The translations under genes and the position numbers were made by a program. Shown in pieces: positions 9,299 through 17,986 of a stretch of 64,000 nucleotides of DNA. The notes beneath the pieces are model-generated. The model had not been told where the DNA came from and ran no database searches. It was given only the letters and a program-made list of their open reading frames with translations. The first letter of the stretch is position 1. Each line of letters starts with the position of its first letter. The DNA comes from Halopseudomonas pertucinogena (GTDB lineage: Bacteria; Pseudomonadota; Gammaproteobacteria; Pseudomonadales; Pseudomonadaceae), in contig NZ_BMNN01000001.1 in assembly GCF_014646575.1 (NCBI RefSeq), forward strand, positions 124,001-188,000, written 5' to 3'.

Positions 9299-9308
9299 TG
9301 GTTGACAG
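9276..9308 (+). promoter_or_regulatory. BirA-type biotin operator
   Basis: TTGTAAACC at 9276-9284 and GGTTGACAG at 9300-9308 form an inverted repeat with a 15-base spacer. It matches the known BirA operator layout (TTGTAAACC, N14-16, GGTTTACAA) with two mismatches in the right arm. The right arm contains the -35 hexamer of the bioB promoter, so BirA loaded with biotinyl-AMP would block RNA polymerase. The left half lies inside the comF coding start. Functional BirA repression here is inferred. Confidence 0.8.
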
Positions 9309-9329
9309 TCTCCCTGTCCGGATTATCAT
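9302..9329 (+). promoter_or_regulatory. Sigma-70-type promoter of bioBFHCD
   Basis: A consensus -35 TTGACA (9302-9307), a 16-base spacer and -10 TATCAT (9324-9329) sit about 40 bp upstream of the bioB start. The -35 box is embedded in the right arm of the BirA-type operator, the expected arrangement for biotin-controlled repression. Confidence 0.75.
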
Positions 9330-9369
9330 GCCTTGCATCACCCCTGCAGATACCAAGGATAATTTCACG

Positions 9370-10419
9370 ATGACCGCGCCTGTTACCCGCCACGACTGGA
9401 CCCAGGCAGAAGTCCTGGCCCTGCTGCGCCAGCCCTTCAATGACCTGCTGTTCCAGGCGCAGACAGTGCACCGCCAGCACTTCGACGCCAACCGCGTGCA
9501 GGTATCCACCCTGCTGTCGATCAAGACCGGCGCCTGCCCCGAGGATTGCAAATACTGCCCCCAATCCGGCCACTACAACACCGGCCTGGACAAGGAGAAG
9601 CTGCTTGAGGTGCAGAAGGTGCTGGACGAAGCGGCCGCCGCCAAGGCCATCGGCGCGACCCGTTTCTGCATGGGAGCGGCGTGGAAGCATCCTTCCGAGA
9701 AGGATATGCCCTATGTGCTGCAGATGGTGCGCGGTGTGCGTGAACTGGGTCTCGAAACCTGCATGACCCTGGGCAAGCTGACGAAGGAGCAGACCGCTGC
9801 GCTGGCCGAGGCCGGACTGGACTACTACAACCACAACCTGGATACCTCCCCCGAGTTCTACGGCAACATCATCACCACCCGTACCTACAGCGACCGTCTG
9901 CAGACACTCTCCTATGTGCGTGATGCGGGCATGAAGATCTGTTCCGGTGGCATTCTCGGCATGGGTGAATCGCTGGAGGATCGCGCCGGTCTGCTGATTC
10001 AGCTGGCTAATCTGCCGGAGCATCCCGAGAGTGTGCCGATCAACATGCTGGTGAAGGTGGCCGGCACGCCGCTGGAGAACGCCGAGGATATCGACCCCTT
10101 CGATTTCATTCGCATGCTGGCGGTAGCGCGGATCATGATGCCGACATCCCACGTGCGGCTGTCCGCCGGCCGTGAGCAGATGAACGAGCAAACCCAGGCC
10201 CTGGCGTTTCTCGCGGGCGCCAACTCGATTTTCTACGGCGACCGTCTGCTGACCACCGGCAACCCCCAGGCGGAAAAGGACATGCGTCTGTTCGAGCGCC
10301 TGGGCATCAAGCCCGAAGAGCGCGAAGAGCACGACGACGAGGTGCACCAGGCGGCCATCGAGCAGGCGCTGATCGAGCAGCGCGACAGCGCGATGTTCAC
10401 CAACGCCGCAGCGGTCTGA
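9370..10419 (+). CDS. bioB: Biotin synthase
   Basis: A 349-residue radical-SAM enzyme that inserts sulfur into dethiobiotin, the last step of biotin synthesis. The radical-SAM cluster cysteines are at CPEDCKYC (Cys56, 60, 63), and the [12 protein letters not shown] and SGGILGMGE segments are typical of BioB. The start at 9370 ([10 protein letters not shown]) follows AAGGA by nine bases and matches family length; a longer in-frame start at 9298 would overlap the promoter. It is the first gene of a tight bio operon, six bases before bioF. Confidence 0.97.
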   Translation: MTAPVTRHDWTQAEVLALLRQPFNDLLFQAQTVHRQHFDANRVQVSTLLSIKTGACPEDCKYCPQSGHYNTGLDKEKLLEVQKVLDEAAAAKAIGATRFCMGAAWKHPSEKDMPYVLQMVRGVRELGLETCMTLGKLTKEQTAALAEAGLDYYNHNLDTSPEFYGNIITTRTYSDRLQTLSYVRDAGMKICSGGILGMGESLEDRAGLLIQLANLPEHPESVPINMLVKVAGTPLENAEDIDPFDFIRMLAVARIMMPTSHVRLSAGREQMNEQTQALAFLAGANSIFYGDRLLTTGNPQAEKDMRLFERLGIKPEEREEHDDEVHQAAIEQALIEQRDSAMFTNAAAV

Positions 10420-10425
10420 TCGCGG

Positions 10426-11598
10426 GTGGGCTTCGACCTTTCCAGCCGTCTGGCCGCGCGCCGCGCCGCCCATCTCTATCGCCAGCGCCCGCTGCTTGAA
10501 TCGCCGCAGGATGTGCAGCTGACTGTCGACGGACAGCCACTGCTGGCGTTCTGCAGCAACGACTATCTCGGACTGGCCAACCATCCGCAGGTGGCCGAGG
10601 CCATGATCGAGGGGGTGCGCCGCTGGGGCTGCGGCGGGGGCGCTTCGCATCTGGTGGTCGGCCACAGCGGTGCGCATCACCAGCTGGAAGAGGCGCTGGC
10701 CGAGCTCACCGGCCGGCCCCGGGCGTTGCTGATGTCCAGCGGCTACATGGCCAACATGGGCGCGATCACCGCGCTGGTCGGGCAGGGCGATACCGTGCTG
10801 CAGGACCGCCTCAACCACGCTTCGCTGCTGGATGCCGGGTTGCTCAGCGGGGCGCGTTTTTCCCGCTATCTGCATAACGACCCGCACAGTCTCGAACAGC
10901 GTCTGGACAAGGCGTCCGGCAACACCCTGGTGGTGACCGATGGGGTGTTCAGCATGGATGGGGATCTGGCACGGCTGCCGGAACTCTGTGCTACGGCGCG
11001 CCGGCATGGCGCCTGGGTCATGGTGGACGATGCCCATGGCTTCGGCTGTCTCGGCCCCAGGGGCGCCGGGCTGGTCGAACATCACGGGCTGGGTCTGGAG
11101 GATGTGCCGGTGCTGGTCGGCACCCTCGGCAAGGCCTTCGGTACCGCCGGCGCCTTCATTGCCGGCAGCGAGGAGCTGATCGAAACGCTGATCCAGTTCG
11201 CACGGCCCTACATCTATACCACCAGCCAGCCGCCGGCGGTAGCTTGGGCCACCCTGAGGAGTCTGCAGCTGCTGCGTGACGAGGGTTGGCGTCGGGAGCA
11301 CCTGGCGGCGCTGATCCGCCGGTTCCGTGCCGGGGTCGGCGCTCTGGGCCTGCAGCTGATGGACAGTCCCACGCCCATCCAGCCGCTGATGATCGGCGAC
11401 AGCGAGCGGGCGCTGCAGCTGTCCGCCGGTCTGCGCCGACGCGGCATCATGATCACGGCGATCCGCCCGCCTACGGTGCCCCAGGGCACGGCGCGGCTGC
11501 GTGTTACCCTGTCTGCCTCACACAGCGAGGCGGACGTGGACCGCCTGCTGGAGGCCTTGCAACAAGCCCTTGCCGAACTGCCGGAGAACGATGGATGA
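10426..11598 (+). CDS. bioF: 8-amino-7-oxononanoate synthase
   Basis: A 390-residue PLP enzyme that condenses pimeloyl-ACP (or CoA) with alanine to form 8-amino-7-oxononanoate. The PLP-lysine motif [11 protein letters not shown], the VDDAHGFG aspartate and the [14 protein letters not shown]-terminal motif are all present. It starts at GTG 10426 ([13 protein letters not shown]), the usual Pseudomonas BioF N-terminus. Its stop overlaps the bioH start (ATGA), pointing to coupled translation. Confidence 0.96.
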   Translation: MGFDLSSRLAARRAAHLYRQRPLLESPQDVQLTVDGQPLLAFCSNDYLGLANHPQVAEAMIEGVRRWGCGGGASHLVVGHSGAHHQLEEALAELTGRPRALLMSSGYMANMGAITALVGQGDTVLQDRLNHASLLDAGLLSGARFSRYLHNDPHSLEQRLDKASGNTLVVTDGVFSMDGDLARLPELCATARRHGAWVMVDDAHGFGCLGPRGAGLVEHHGLGLEDVPVLVGTLGKAFGTAGAFIAGSEELIETLIQFARPYIYTTSQPPAVAWATLRSLQLLRDEGWRREHLAALIRRFRAGVGALGLQLMDSPTPIQPLMIGDSERALQLSAGLRRRGIMITAIRPPTVPQGTARLRVTLSASHSEADVDRLLEALQQALAELPENDG

Positions 11599-12311
11599 AG
11601 AATATTACCCTGCTGCCCGGCTGGGCCCTGGCCCCAGAGAGCCTGCAGCCGCTGGGCGATGCCCTGCAGCAGCGCCTGCCCGGGGTAGCGGTGGCCACCC
11701 AGCCGCTGCCGGCTATCCAGCTTTCCAGCCTGGAGACCGACCTGAGCAGTCTGGCCCAGCAGCTCAGGCCGGGCGTTCTGGTCGGCTGGTCGCTGGGCGG
11801 CATGCTGGCGGTGCAGTTGCACCGCCGCTTTCCCGAACATTTTCCCCGGGTGGTGACCCTGGCCAGCAATGCCTGCTTCGTCGAGCGCAGGGACTGGACC
11901 AGTGCCATGGCCACTGACACCTTCAAGCGCTTCTATCAGGATTACCGGGAGCATCCGGAAAAGACCCTGAAGCGCTTCGCCCTGCTGGTCTGTCAGGGCA
12001 GTCCGCAGGCCAGACTGCTGTCCCGGTCGCTGGTATGGGACGCACTGACGCCGGAGCAGCGCCAGCACGGCCTGGCGGTCCTCGGCATGCTCGACAACCG
12101 GGTGGCACTGCGCAGCCCGGTACAGCCGATGCTGCACTGCCTGGGCGGGCAGGATGCACTGGTGCCAGCCGCCGCCGCGCAGGCTCTGAACGCTTTGCAT
12201 GGGGCCTCAAGGGTGCGAGTGCACGCACAGGCCAGCCATGCCCTGCCGCTCGAGCAGCCTGATTGGCTGGCTGACGAGATCGACAGCTGGCTGGAGCAGC
12301 AGCATGATTGA
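11595..12311 (+). CDS. bioH: Pimeloyl-ACP methyl ester carboxylesterase
   Basis: A 238-residue alpha/beta hydrolase that frees pimeloyl-ACP from its methyl ester, ending the BioC-BioH detour of fatty acid synthesis. The nucleophile elbow is VGWSLGGM, the acid lies in GGQDALV and the histidine in ASHALPLEQ near the C-terminus. The N-terminal LLPGWAL motif is family-typical. It overlaps bioF by four bases and bioC by eight. Confidence 0.93.
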   Translation: MKNITLLPGWALAPESLQPLGDALQQRLPGVAVATQPLPAIQLSSLETDLSSLAQQLRPGVLVGWSLGGMLAVQLHRRFPEHFPRVVTLASNACFVERRDWTSAMATDTFKRFYQDYREHPEKTLKRFALLVCQGSPQARLLSRSLVWDALTPEQRQHGLAVLGMLDNRVALRSPVQPMLHCLGGQDALVPAAAAQALNALHGASRVRVHAQASHALPLEQPDWLADEIDSWLEQQHD

Positions 12312-13107
12312 GTCCGTTCCGGACAAGCGGCTGATTGCCGACTCCTTCAGCCGCGCGGCGAGCACCTATGACCAGGCGGCGGCGTTCCAGCGCACGGTGG
12401 GTTCCAACCTGCTGGCCCGTCTGCCCGCCGGGTTTGCACCGTCGGGGATCGTCGATCTGGGTTGCGGCACCGGTCATTTCACCCGGGCGTTGTCCACGCT
12501 TTACCGGCAACCGGTGCTCGGCCTGGATCTGGCAGAGGGGATGCTGCGGCACGCCCGCCGGCACAGCCCGGGGCAGGGCGGCTGGGTAGTGGCGGATGCG
12601 GAACTGCTGCCGCTGCGCAGCGAGTCCCGGGACCTGATCTTCTCCAGCCTGGCGCTGCAGTGGTGTCCCCAGCTGCCGCTGGCGCTGAAGGAGGCGTTCC
12701 GGGTGCTGCGCCCGAGCGGCCTGCTGGCCTTCAACACCTTGCTGGAGGGCAGTCTCCACGAGCTGCGCGATGCCTGGCGGGCAGTGGATGACCACGTACA
12801 CGTGAACCGCTTCACCCCTGCCGCGGAGCTGGAGTCCATGCTGGCCGGGACCGGTTTCGGCCACTGGCGCTGCGAGCCGGAGACGCATGTGCTGCATTAC
12901 CCTCAACTCGGCGAGCTGACCCGCGAACTCAGGGCCCTCGGTGCTACCAACCATAACCCCGGACGGCCTGCCGGACTCGGTGGCGCCGCCCGCCTGCGCA
13001 GGCTTACCGCCGGCTACGAGCAATTTCGTACCGCTCAGGGGCTGCCGGCCACCTGGCAGGTCGCACAGGTCGTCATGGTCAAGACTGCAGCGGGGGAGCG
13101 CTCGTGA
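12304..13107 (+). CDS. bioC: Malonyl-ACP O-methyltransferase
   Basis: A 267-residue SAM-dependent methyltransferase that caps malonyl-ACP so that it can prime pimeloyl synthesis. The SAM-binding motif I reads IVDLGCGTGHFT, followed by GLDLAEGML, and the N-terminal SFSRAASTYDQAA is the BioC signature. It overlaps bioH and bioD, consistent with one translationally coupled operon. It is slightly longer than E. coli BioC, as is common in Pseudomonas. Confidence 0.94.
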   Translation: MIESVPDKRLIADSFSRAASTYDQAAAFQRTVGSNLLARLPAGFAPSGIVDLGCGTGHFTRALSTLYRQPVLGLDLAEGMLRHARRHSPGQGGWVVADAELLPLRSESRDLIFSSLALQWCPQLPLALKEAFRVLRPSGLLAFNTLLEGSLHELRDAWRAVDDHVHVNRFTPAAELESMLAGTGFGHWRCEPETHVLHYPQLGELTRELRALGATNHNPGRPAGLGGAARLRRLTAGYEQFRTAQGLPATWQVAQVVMVKTAAGERS

Positions 13108-13787
13108 AGCACTGCTACTTCATCACCGGCACCGATACCGAGATCGGCAAGACCACCATTGCCGCCGGCCTGCTGCACGCCGCACGGCTGCGCGGGCTGA
13201 CTACGGCGGCGGTGAAGCCGGTGGCAGCCGGCTGTGAGCGCACCGCCGCCGGCCTGCGCAATGAGGATGCGCTGACCCTGCAGGCCGAATGCTTCCCGCC
13301 ACTGGACTACGCGCTGCTCAACCCGGTGGCACTGGAGCCGGCGATCGCACCTCATATCGCCGCTACCGAAGCAGGGCTGGCGCTGAACGCCGCTTCGCTG
13401 GCCGTCGACTGTCGGAAGGTGCTGACGCGGGGCGCCGACCTGACGCTGGTGGAGGGGGCGGGCGGCTGGCGCGTGCCGCTGAATGGCAGTGAGACCCTGG
13501 CGGATCTGGCCAGGGAGCTGGACATGCCGGTGATCATGGTGGTCGGATTGCGTCTCGGTTGTATCAATCATGCCTTGCTCACGGCTGAGGCCATAGCCGC
13601 CGACGGCCTCTGCCTGGCCGGCTGGGTGGCCAACCAGGTCGACCCGCATATGGATCGCCAGCAACACAATCTGGATACCCTCAGAGCCTTGATGCCGGCC
13701 CCGCTGCTTGGCGTGGTCCCGCGCCTTGCGCCGCTCACCGTCGGCGGCGTGGCAGAGCATCTGAGGCTGGACGGGTTGTTGGGGTGA
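13104..13787 (+). CDS. bioD: Dethiobiotin synthetase
   Basis: A 227-residue ATP-dependent enzyme that closes the ureido ring of dethiobiotin from DAPA and CO2. The P-loop is GTDTEIGKTT at residues 9-18; the VKPVAAG and VEGAGGWRVPL segments bind substrate and phosphate. It starts at GTG 13104, overlapping the bioC stop. It closes the bio operon. bioA (the transaminase) is not in this window, as in other pseudomonads where it is unlinked. Confidence 0.95.
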   Translation: MKHCYFITGTDTEIGKTTIAAGLLHAARLRGLTTAAVKPVAAGCERTAAGLRNEDALTLQAECFPPLDYALLNPVALEPAIAPHIAATEAGLALNAASLAVDCRKVLTRGADLTLVEGAGGWRVPLNGSETLADLARELDMPVIMVVGLRLGCINHALLTAEAIAADGLCLAGWVANQVDPHMDRQQHNLDTLRALMPAPLLGVVPRLAPLTVGGVAEHLRLDGLLG

Positions 13788-13858
13788 CGGCGGGCTGTCC
13801 TTCCGAGTGGTTCTGTGCTTGAATTGGCACATCGCCACTACTCCTGAGAGGGGCATAT

Positions 13859-14167
13859 ATGGCTTCCATGGATCTGTTGTCCTCCGGTTTCGATACCATA
13901 CGTCAGGGCCAGTACCGCGCGAATACCGCCGCAGGGGAAATCGCACGCGCCGGTGCGCCTGCCAATCCCGCTGCGCCTGGCGCCGTTCCGCTGCAGCCCG
14001 CCACCGGCCAGCCGGCAGCCACCACCCGAGTCGATACCAACCGCCCCGTGAATCTGGTCGACAGCATGGTCGCGCTGCAACAGGCCCAGCGCGAAGTCGA
14101 AGCGGGAGCCGCGGTGATCGACTCTGCTGACGAAATGCTCGGCACGTTGATCGACACCCGCGCCTAG
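13859..14167 (+). CDS. Small protein with flagellar rod/hook C-terminal motif
   Basis: A 102-residue protein with no signal peptide or membrane segment. Its N-terminus (MDLLSSGFDTIRQGQYRAN) and C-terminus (VDSMVALQQAQREVEAGAAV followed by DEMLGTLI) resemble the two ends of flagellar rod/hook proteins such as FlgC and FlgE. The two ends are joined by an Ala/Pro-rich linker with no central domain. Pseudomonas genomes have a similar small gene in the same place, between bioD and an acyl-CoA dehydrogenase. GAGAGG lies upstream of the start and a terminator-like hairpin follows. Function unknown; it is unlinked to flagellar genes here. Confidence 0.7.
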   Translation: MASMDLLSSGFDTIRQGQYRANTAAGEIARAGAPANPAAPGAVPLQPATGQPAATTRVDTNRPVNLVDSMVALQQAQREVEAGAAVIDSADEMLGTLIDTRA

Positions 14168-14174
14168 TCCCATT

Positions 14175-14200
14175 GCGCTCCCGCGCCGGCGGGGGCTTTT
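14175..14200 (+). terminator. Probable intrinsic terminator
   Basis: A GC hairpin (CCCGC-GCC-GCGGG type) is followed by CTTTT just after the stop of the small rod-like gene. The T-run is short, so termination may be partial. Confidence 0.5.
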
Positions 14201-14354
14201 CCTCCCCATTCCCTGACGCTCCCGCATCGGATTCATGCTCCCGCGCTGGGGCATCGCACGCGCGATCGTCCAGGGTGTCTTAAGATGAAAGCGTCTGCGC
14301 GTTGTTGCCGCCCATCACCGGGGGGCTTGACATGGAGCAGGCTAAAACGTAAGT

Positions 14355-14372
14355 TTCAAACGCGTGTTTGAA
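14355..14372 (+). promoter_or_regulatory. PsrA-type operator upstream of acyl-CoA dehydrogenase
   Basis: TTCAAAC-GCGT-GTTTGAA is a 7-bp perfect inverted repeat with a 4-base spacer. It fits the published PsrA binding consensus (G/C)AAAC(N2-4)GTTT(G/C). PsrA is the Pseudomonas TetR-family regulator that represses fatty-acid oxidation genes and is released by long-chain acyl groups. The site lies about 58 bp before the start of a fatty-acyl dehydrogenase, which supports the assignment. It is the only recognisable control element in the 14201-14429 gap. Confidence 0.75.
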
Positions 14373-14429
14373 TGGGCCCTCCGGCTCGTTGCCGTCCCTA
14401 TTCCAGATTAAATATTGAGGTCAGTACAC

Positions 14430-16235
14430 ATGCCCGATTACAAGGCTCCCTTGCGCGACATTCGTTTCGTACGCGACGAAGTACTGGGTTACGAAGAGCA
14501 CTATCAAAGCGTGCCGGGTTGCGAAGACGCGACCCCCGATATGGTCAACGCCATCCTTGAAGAGGGCGCCAAGTTCTGTGAGCAGGTCATCGCTCCGCTG
14601 AACCGTGTCGGCGATACCGAAGGCTGCACCTGGTCCCCGGAAGGCGTGAAGACCCCGACCGGCTTCAAGGAAGCCTACGAACAGTTTGTGGAAGGTGGCT
14701 GGCCGAGCCTGTCGCTGGATCCCGAGTACGGCGGCCAGGGCCTGCCCGACTCCCTGGGGCTGGCCATCAGCGAGATGGTTGGCCAGGCCAACTGGTCCTG
14801 GGGCATGTATCCCGGCCTGTCCCATGGTGCCATGAACACCATTGAAGCCCACGGCACAGACGAGCAGAAGCAGGTCTACCTGACCAAGCTGGTATCCGGC
14901 CAGTGGACCGGCACCATGTGCCTGACCGAAGCCCACTGCGGCACCGATCTGGGCATGCTGCGCACCAAGGCCGAGCCGGCCGAGGATGGCAGCTACAGGA
15001 TTTCCGGCACCAAGATCTTCATCTCCTCCGGTGAGCACGACATGGCCGAGAACATCGTCCATATCGTTCTGGCCCGCCTGCCCGATGCGCCGGCCGGCAC
15101 CAAGGGTATCTCGCTGTTCATCGTGCCCAAGTTCCTGCCCAACGCCGAAGGCGAGCTGGGCGAGCGTAACGGCGTGAACTGTGGCTCCCTGGAGCACAAG
15201 ATGGGCATCCACGGTAATGCCACTTGCGTGATGAACTTCGACAACGCCACCGGTTTCCTGATCGGGCCCCCGAACAAGGGTCTGAACTGCATGTTCACCT
15301 TCATGAACACTGCCCGTCTGGGTACTGCGCTGCAGGGTCTGGCCCACGCGGAAGTCGCCTTCCAGGGCGGCATCCAGTATGCCCGTGACCGCCTGCAGAT
15401 GCGTGCCCTGAGCGGCCCCAAGGCGCCGGACAAGCCGGCCGATCCGATCATCGTGCACCCCGACGTGCGTCGCATGCTGCTGACCATGAAGGCGTTCGCC
15501 GAAGGCAACCGTGCCATGGTGTACTTCGCTGCCAAGCAGGTCGACATCATCAAGCGCAGCCAGGATGAAGAGCAGAAGAAGCTGGCCGATTCGCTGCTGG
15601 CCTTCCTGACCCCGATCGCCAAGGCGTTCATGACCGAGGTCGGCTTCGAGGCGGCCAACCACGGCGTGCAGATCTATGGCGGCCACGGCTTCATCTCCGA
15701 GTGGGGCATGGAGCAGAACGTGCGGGATGCGCGCATCTCGATGCTGTACGAAGGCACCACCGGCATCCAGGCGCTGGACCTGCTGGGCCGCAAGGTACTG
15801 ATGACCCAGGGCGCCACCCTGCAGAATTTCACCAAGATCGTGCACAAGTTCATCAAGGCCCAGGAAGGCAACGAAGCCATTCAGGAGTTCGTCGGTCCGC
15901 TGGCCACCCTGAACAAGGAATGGGCCGACCTGACCATGAAGATCGGCATGTCCGCTATGAAGGACCGCGAGATGGTCGGTGCCGCATCGGTGGACTATCT
16001 GATGTACTCCGGTTACGTCTGCCTGGCGTATTTCTGGGCCGACATGGCTCGCGTCGCGGCCGAGAAGCTCGCGGCCGGCACCAGTGAGGAAGGCTTCTAC
16101 AAGGCCAAGCTGCAGACTGCGCAGTTCTACTACCAGCGCATCCTGCCGCGCACCCGCGCCCACGTGGAAGCCATGCTGTCCGGTTCCGACAACCTGATGG
16201 CCATGGACGAAGAGAACTTCTCGCTGGGCTACTGA
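14430..16235 (+). CDS. Acyl-CoA dehydrogenase (FadE/DmdC-like), PsrA-linked
   Basis: A 601-residue acyl-CoA dehydrogenase, full-length for the 600-residue class. FAD/substrate motifs include [14 protein letters not shown] and [10 protein letters not shown], the [20 protein letters not shown] helix and the catalytic-base segment [20 protein letters not shown]. It oxidises an acyl-CoA to the trans-2-enoyl-CoA in beta-oxidation. The start at 14430 ([13 protein letters not shown]) follows GAGG. A PsrA-type operator upstream suggests induction by long-chain fatty acids. A strong terminator follows, so it is probably monocistronic. Gene order after bioD matches P. aeruginosa PA0506 (recalled, not checked). 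Confidence 0.9.
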   Translation: MPDYKAPLRDIRFVRDEVLGYEEHYQSVPGCEDATPDMVNAILEEGAKFCEQVIAPLNRVGDTEGCTWSPEGVKTPTGFKEAYEQFVEGGWPSLSLDPEYGGQGLPDSLGLAISEMVGQANWSWGMYPGLSHGAMNTIEAHGTDEQKQVYLTKLVSGQWTGTMCLTEAHCGTDLGMLRTKAEPAEDGSYRISGTKIFISSGEHDMAENIVHIVLARLPDAPAGTKGISLFIVPKFLPNAEGELGERNGVNCGSLEHKMGIHGNATCVMNFDNATGFLIGPPNKGLNCMFTFMNTARLGTALQGLAHAEVAFQGGIQYARDRLQMRALSGPKAPDKPADPIIVHPDVRRMLLTMKAFAEGNRAMVYFAAKQVDIIKRSQDEEQKKLADSLLAFLTPIAKAFMTEVGFEAANHGVQIYGGHGFISEWGMEQNVRDARISMLYEGTTGIQALDLLGRKVLMTQGATLQNFTKIVHKFIKAQEGNEAIQEFVGPLATLNKEWADLTMKIGMSAMKDREMVGAASVDYLMYSGYVCLAYFWADMARVAAEKLAAGTSEEGFYKAKLQTAQFYYQRILPRTRAHVEAMLSGSDNLMAMDEENFSLGY

Positions 16236-16259
16236 CAGCCAGCGTCAGGTGATCCATTG

Positions 16260-16292
16260 AAAGCCGCCCCGGGAGACCGGGGCGGCTTTTTT
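16260..16292 (+). terminator. Strong intrinsic terminator
   Basis: GCCGCCCCGG-GAGA-CCGGGGCGGC is a perfect 10-bp stem with a tetraloop followed by TTTTTT. It directly follows the acyl-CoA dehydrogenase stop and separates it from the type VI module. Confidence 0.9.
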
Positions 16293-16404
16293 CATGCGCT
16301 GTGAACCACATCCCAATGGCGGGACAAAGGTTTTGCTCCGCTGCCGATTCACCGGGATCATTGTCACCCGGGACTCACCGGTTTTTCAGGATGTGAAAAC
16401 GGCA

Positions 16405-16986
16405 ATGATCAAGATAGGTATCGGTTCAAGGACGTCTACCGGCGGCGCGGTGATCGAAGGCAATCCGGGTATTCAGTTCGACGGTCTGGTGGCCAGCTCG
16501 GTTGGTCACAGGGCGACCTGTCCGAAGTGCAAGAAGGGTGAAGGGCCGATCGTGGCGGTCGGACCACGCACGGTGATGCTGCCCGCAGGGCCCGCCGCCC
16601 GCGCCGGTGACTATGTGGCCTGCGGCTGTCCGAGCGGCTCCAATACCCTGCTGGCGGACGGCACCATACATATCGGCAGTCAGGGCAGGGCAGCCGGTGC
16701 GGTGATGCTGACCGGCGGCTTGAAGGTGGCCGAACCGAAAAAGACCATAGACCGCATCTACTGGTCGTACAGCGAATCCCGCGCCCCGGTGAACGACACC
16801 TCGCGCTTCTATGTGGACCTCAATCTGCACGCCGAGACCACCGGCTACGAGCCAGGTGAAGAGGTGGAAATCCAGCTTGAAGGCCCGATCAATCGGGTGG
16901 TCACCGGTACGGTGGAGGAGGACGGCACCGTGTTCATACCCGAGGTATTCAAGAACCGCCGGCTGGAACTGGAGGGAGTGCTCTGA
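16405..16986 (+). CDS. PAAR domain type VI secretion tip protein
   Basis: A 193-residue protein. Residues 1-95 form a PAAR domain (start MIKIGIGSRTSTGG, then VGHRATCPKCKKGEG, GDYVACGCPSG and DGTIHIGSQG). Such domains cap the VgrG spike and carry effectors. A C-terminal extension of about 95 residues (RIYWSYSES, then beta-rich) probably contacts the cargo. The start at 16405 is chosen because it gives the standard PAAR N-terminus; the upstream in-frame ATG at 16294 sits in the terminator. The stop overlaps the Tae4 start by one base, so this PAAR protein probably delivers that amidase. Confidence 0.87.
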   Translation: MIKIGIGSRTSTGGAVIEGNPGIQFDGLVASSVGHRATCPKCKKGEGPIVAVGPRTVMLPAGPAARAGDYVACGCPSGSNTLLADGTIHIGSQGRAAGAVMLTGGLKVAEPKKTIDRIYWSYSESRAPVNDTSRFYVDLNLHAETTGYEPGEEVEIQLEGPINRVVTGTVEEDGTVFIPEVFKNRRLELEGVL

Positions 16987-17552
16987 TGACGACCCTTGTT
17001 GCAACAGCAGGCACTACCTCCGTCCGGCTGACCGTCCGGCGACCTGCCTTCGGTGATCTGTGGGATGCCTACGCCGAAGTGGGCAGGCTGGGAGCCGCCG
17101 ATGTCTACGAACGTGTCGGCGGCCGGGTGGCCGACCTCTACCGGGAAAACCCCACCGACTACGCCAACGCCTGCGCCCTGCGAATGAGCCGCGGGTTCAA
17201 CTACGGCGGCTATGCGATACCCAGTGGCACCATCATCCCCGATCGGAACATCTACCGGGTCCGGGGCGGTGACGAGAAGGCCTACATCCTGCGGGTGAAC
17301 GACCTGATCCAGTACGTGAAGCACAACTGGGGCAATGCCGATCTGACCCTGTCACCGTCAGAAGCGGGCAGGCTCGCGGGGCGCAGGGGACTGATCGTGA
17401 TGGAAGTGGCCGGCTGGACCGATGCCACCGGGCATGTCACGCTCTGGGACGGAACGCAGAGCGGTGATGGCAGCACCTATCATGATCCGAACAGCAACAA
17501 CTATGGTGGCAGGGTGTCGCTGACGCGCATTCTCTACTGGGAGCTGAAATGA
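16986..17552 (+). CDS. tae4: Type VI amidase effector Tae4
   Basis: A 188-residue papain-like (NlpC/P60-type) peptidoglycan amidase. NACALRMSRGFNYGG carries the catalytic cysteine (Cys63) and ATGHVTLWDG the histidine (His150), both in the family context. Known Tae4 enzymes cut the peptide stem of peptidoglycan in rival periplasms after T6SS delivery. There is no signal peptide, as expected for a cytosolic effector. It is overlapped by the PAAR gene upstream and by its immunity gene downstream, the classic effector-immunity layout. Confidence 0.9.
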   Translation: MTTLVATAGTTSVRLTVRRPAFGDLWDAYAEVGRLGAADVYERVGGRVADLYRENPTDYANACALRMSRGFNYGGYAIPSGTIIPDRNIYRVRGGDEKAYILRVNDLIQYVKHNWGNADLTLSPSEAGRLAGRRGLIVMEVAGWTDATGHVTLWDGTQSGDGSTYHDPNSNNYGGRVSLTRILYWELK

Positions 17553-17965
17553 GACACCTGCTCTTTCTTCTCGCGCTGGCCTCTGCCACGAGCGCCTGCG
17601 CCGCGGCATCCGAGGAGGTACTTCAGGCCCGGCAGAAGCTGAGCCATTACGCCCTGGCAACCTGCCTGGCCGAGGCCTACCCGGAAGAGCCCCGCTTCAC
17701 CGATGATGCGAGGCGCGCCGCCGGCGCCTATCACTTCATGGGACGGGGCGCCCACCGCATTGTGCAGGACGAGGACACCCTCGACGTGGTGCATGACCCC
17801 TATGCCACGGTGAAGGAATATATCCTGCAGGCGGTCACCGCTGAGCCGGCGATCATGAAGCAGGGCGGCGCCAATGCCGTTGCCGGTTGCTTGCAGGCGG
17901 TGTCAACGGCTGAGTTTCAGGCGCTGGTGCGGGACCAGGACGGTTATATCGCGCTGCAGGACTGA
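17549..17965 (+). CDS. tai4: Tai4-family periplasmic immunity protein
   Basis: A 138-residue exported protein: a signal peptide (MRHLLFLLALASATSACAAA) then a small helical domain with two further cysteines (CLAEAYPEE and AVAGCLQAV) matching Tai4 proteins. Tai4 binds Tae4 in the periplasm and protects the producer and its kin. The start overlaps the tae4 stop (ATGA). Assignment rests on position next to Tae4, export, size and the conserved CLAEAY region. The gene ends 21 bp from the convergent egtB stop. Confidence 0.85.
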   Translation: MRHLLFLLALASATSACAAASEEVLQARQKLSHYALATCLAEAYPEEPRFTDDARRAAGAYHFMGRGAHRIVQDEDTLDVVHDPYATVKEYILQAVTAEPAIMKQGGANAVAGCLQAVSTAEFQALVRDQDGYIALQD

Positions 17966-17986
17966 TGGCCCCCGCACCGTCCGCTT

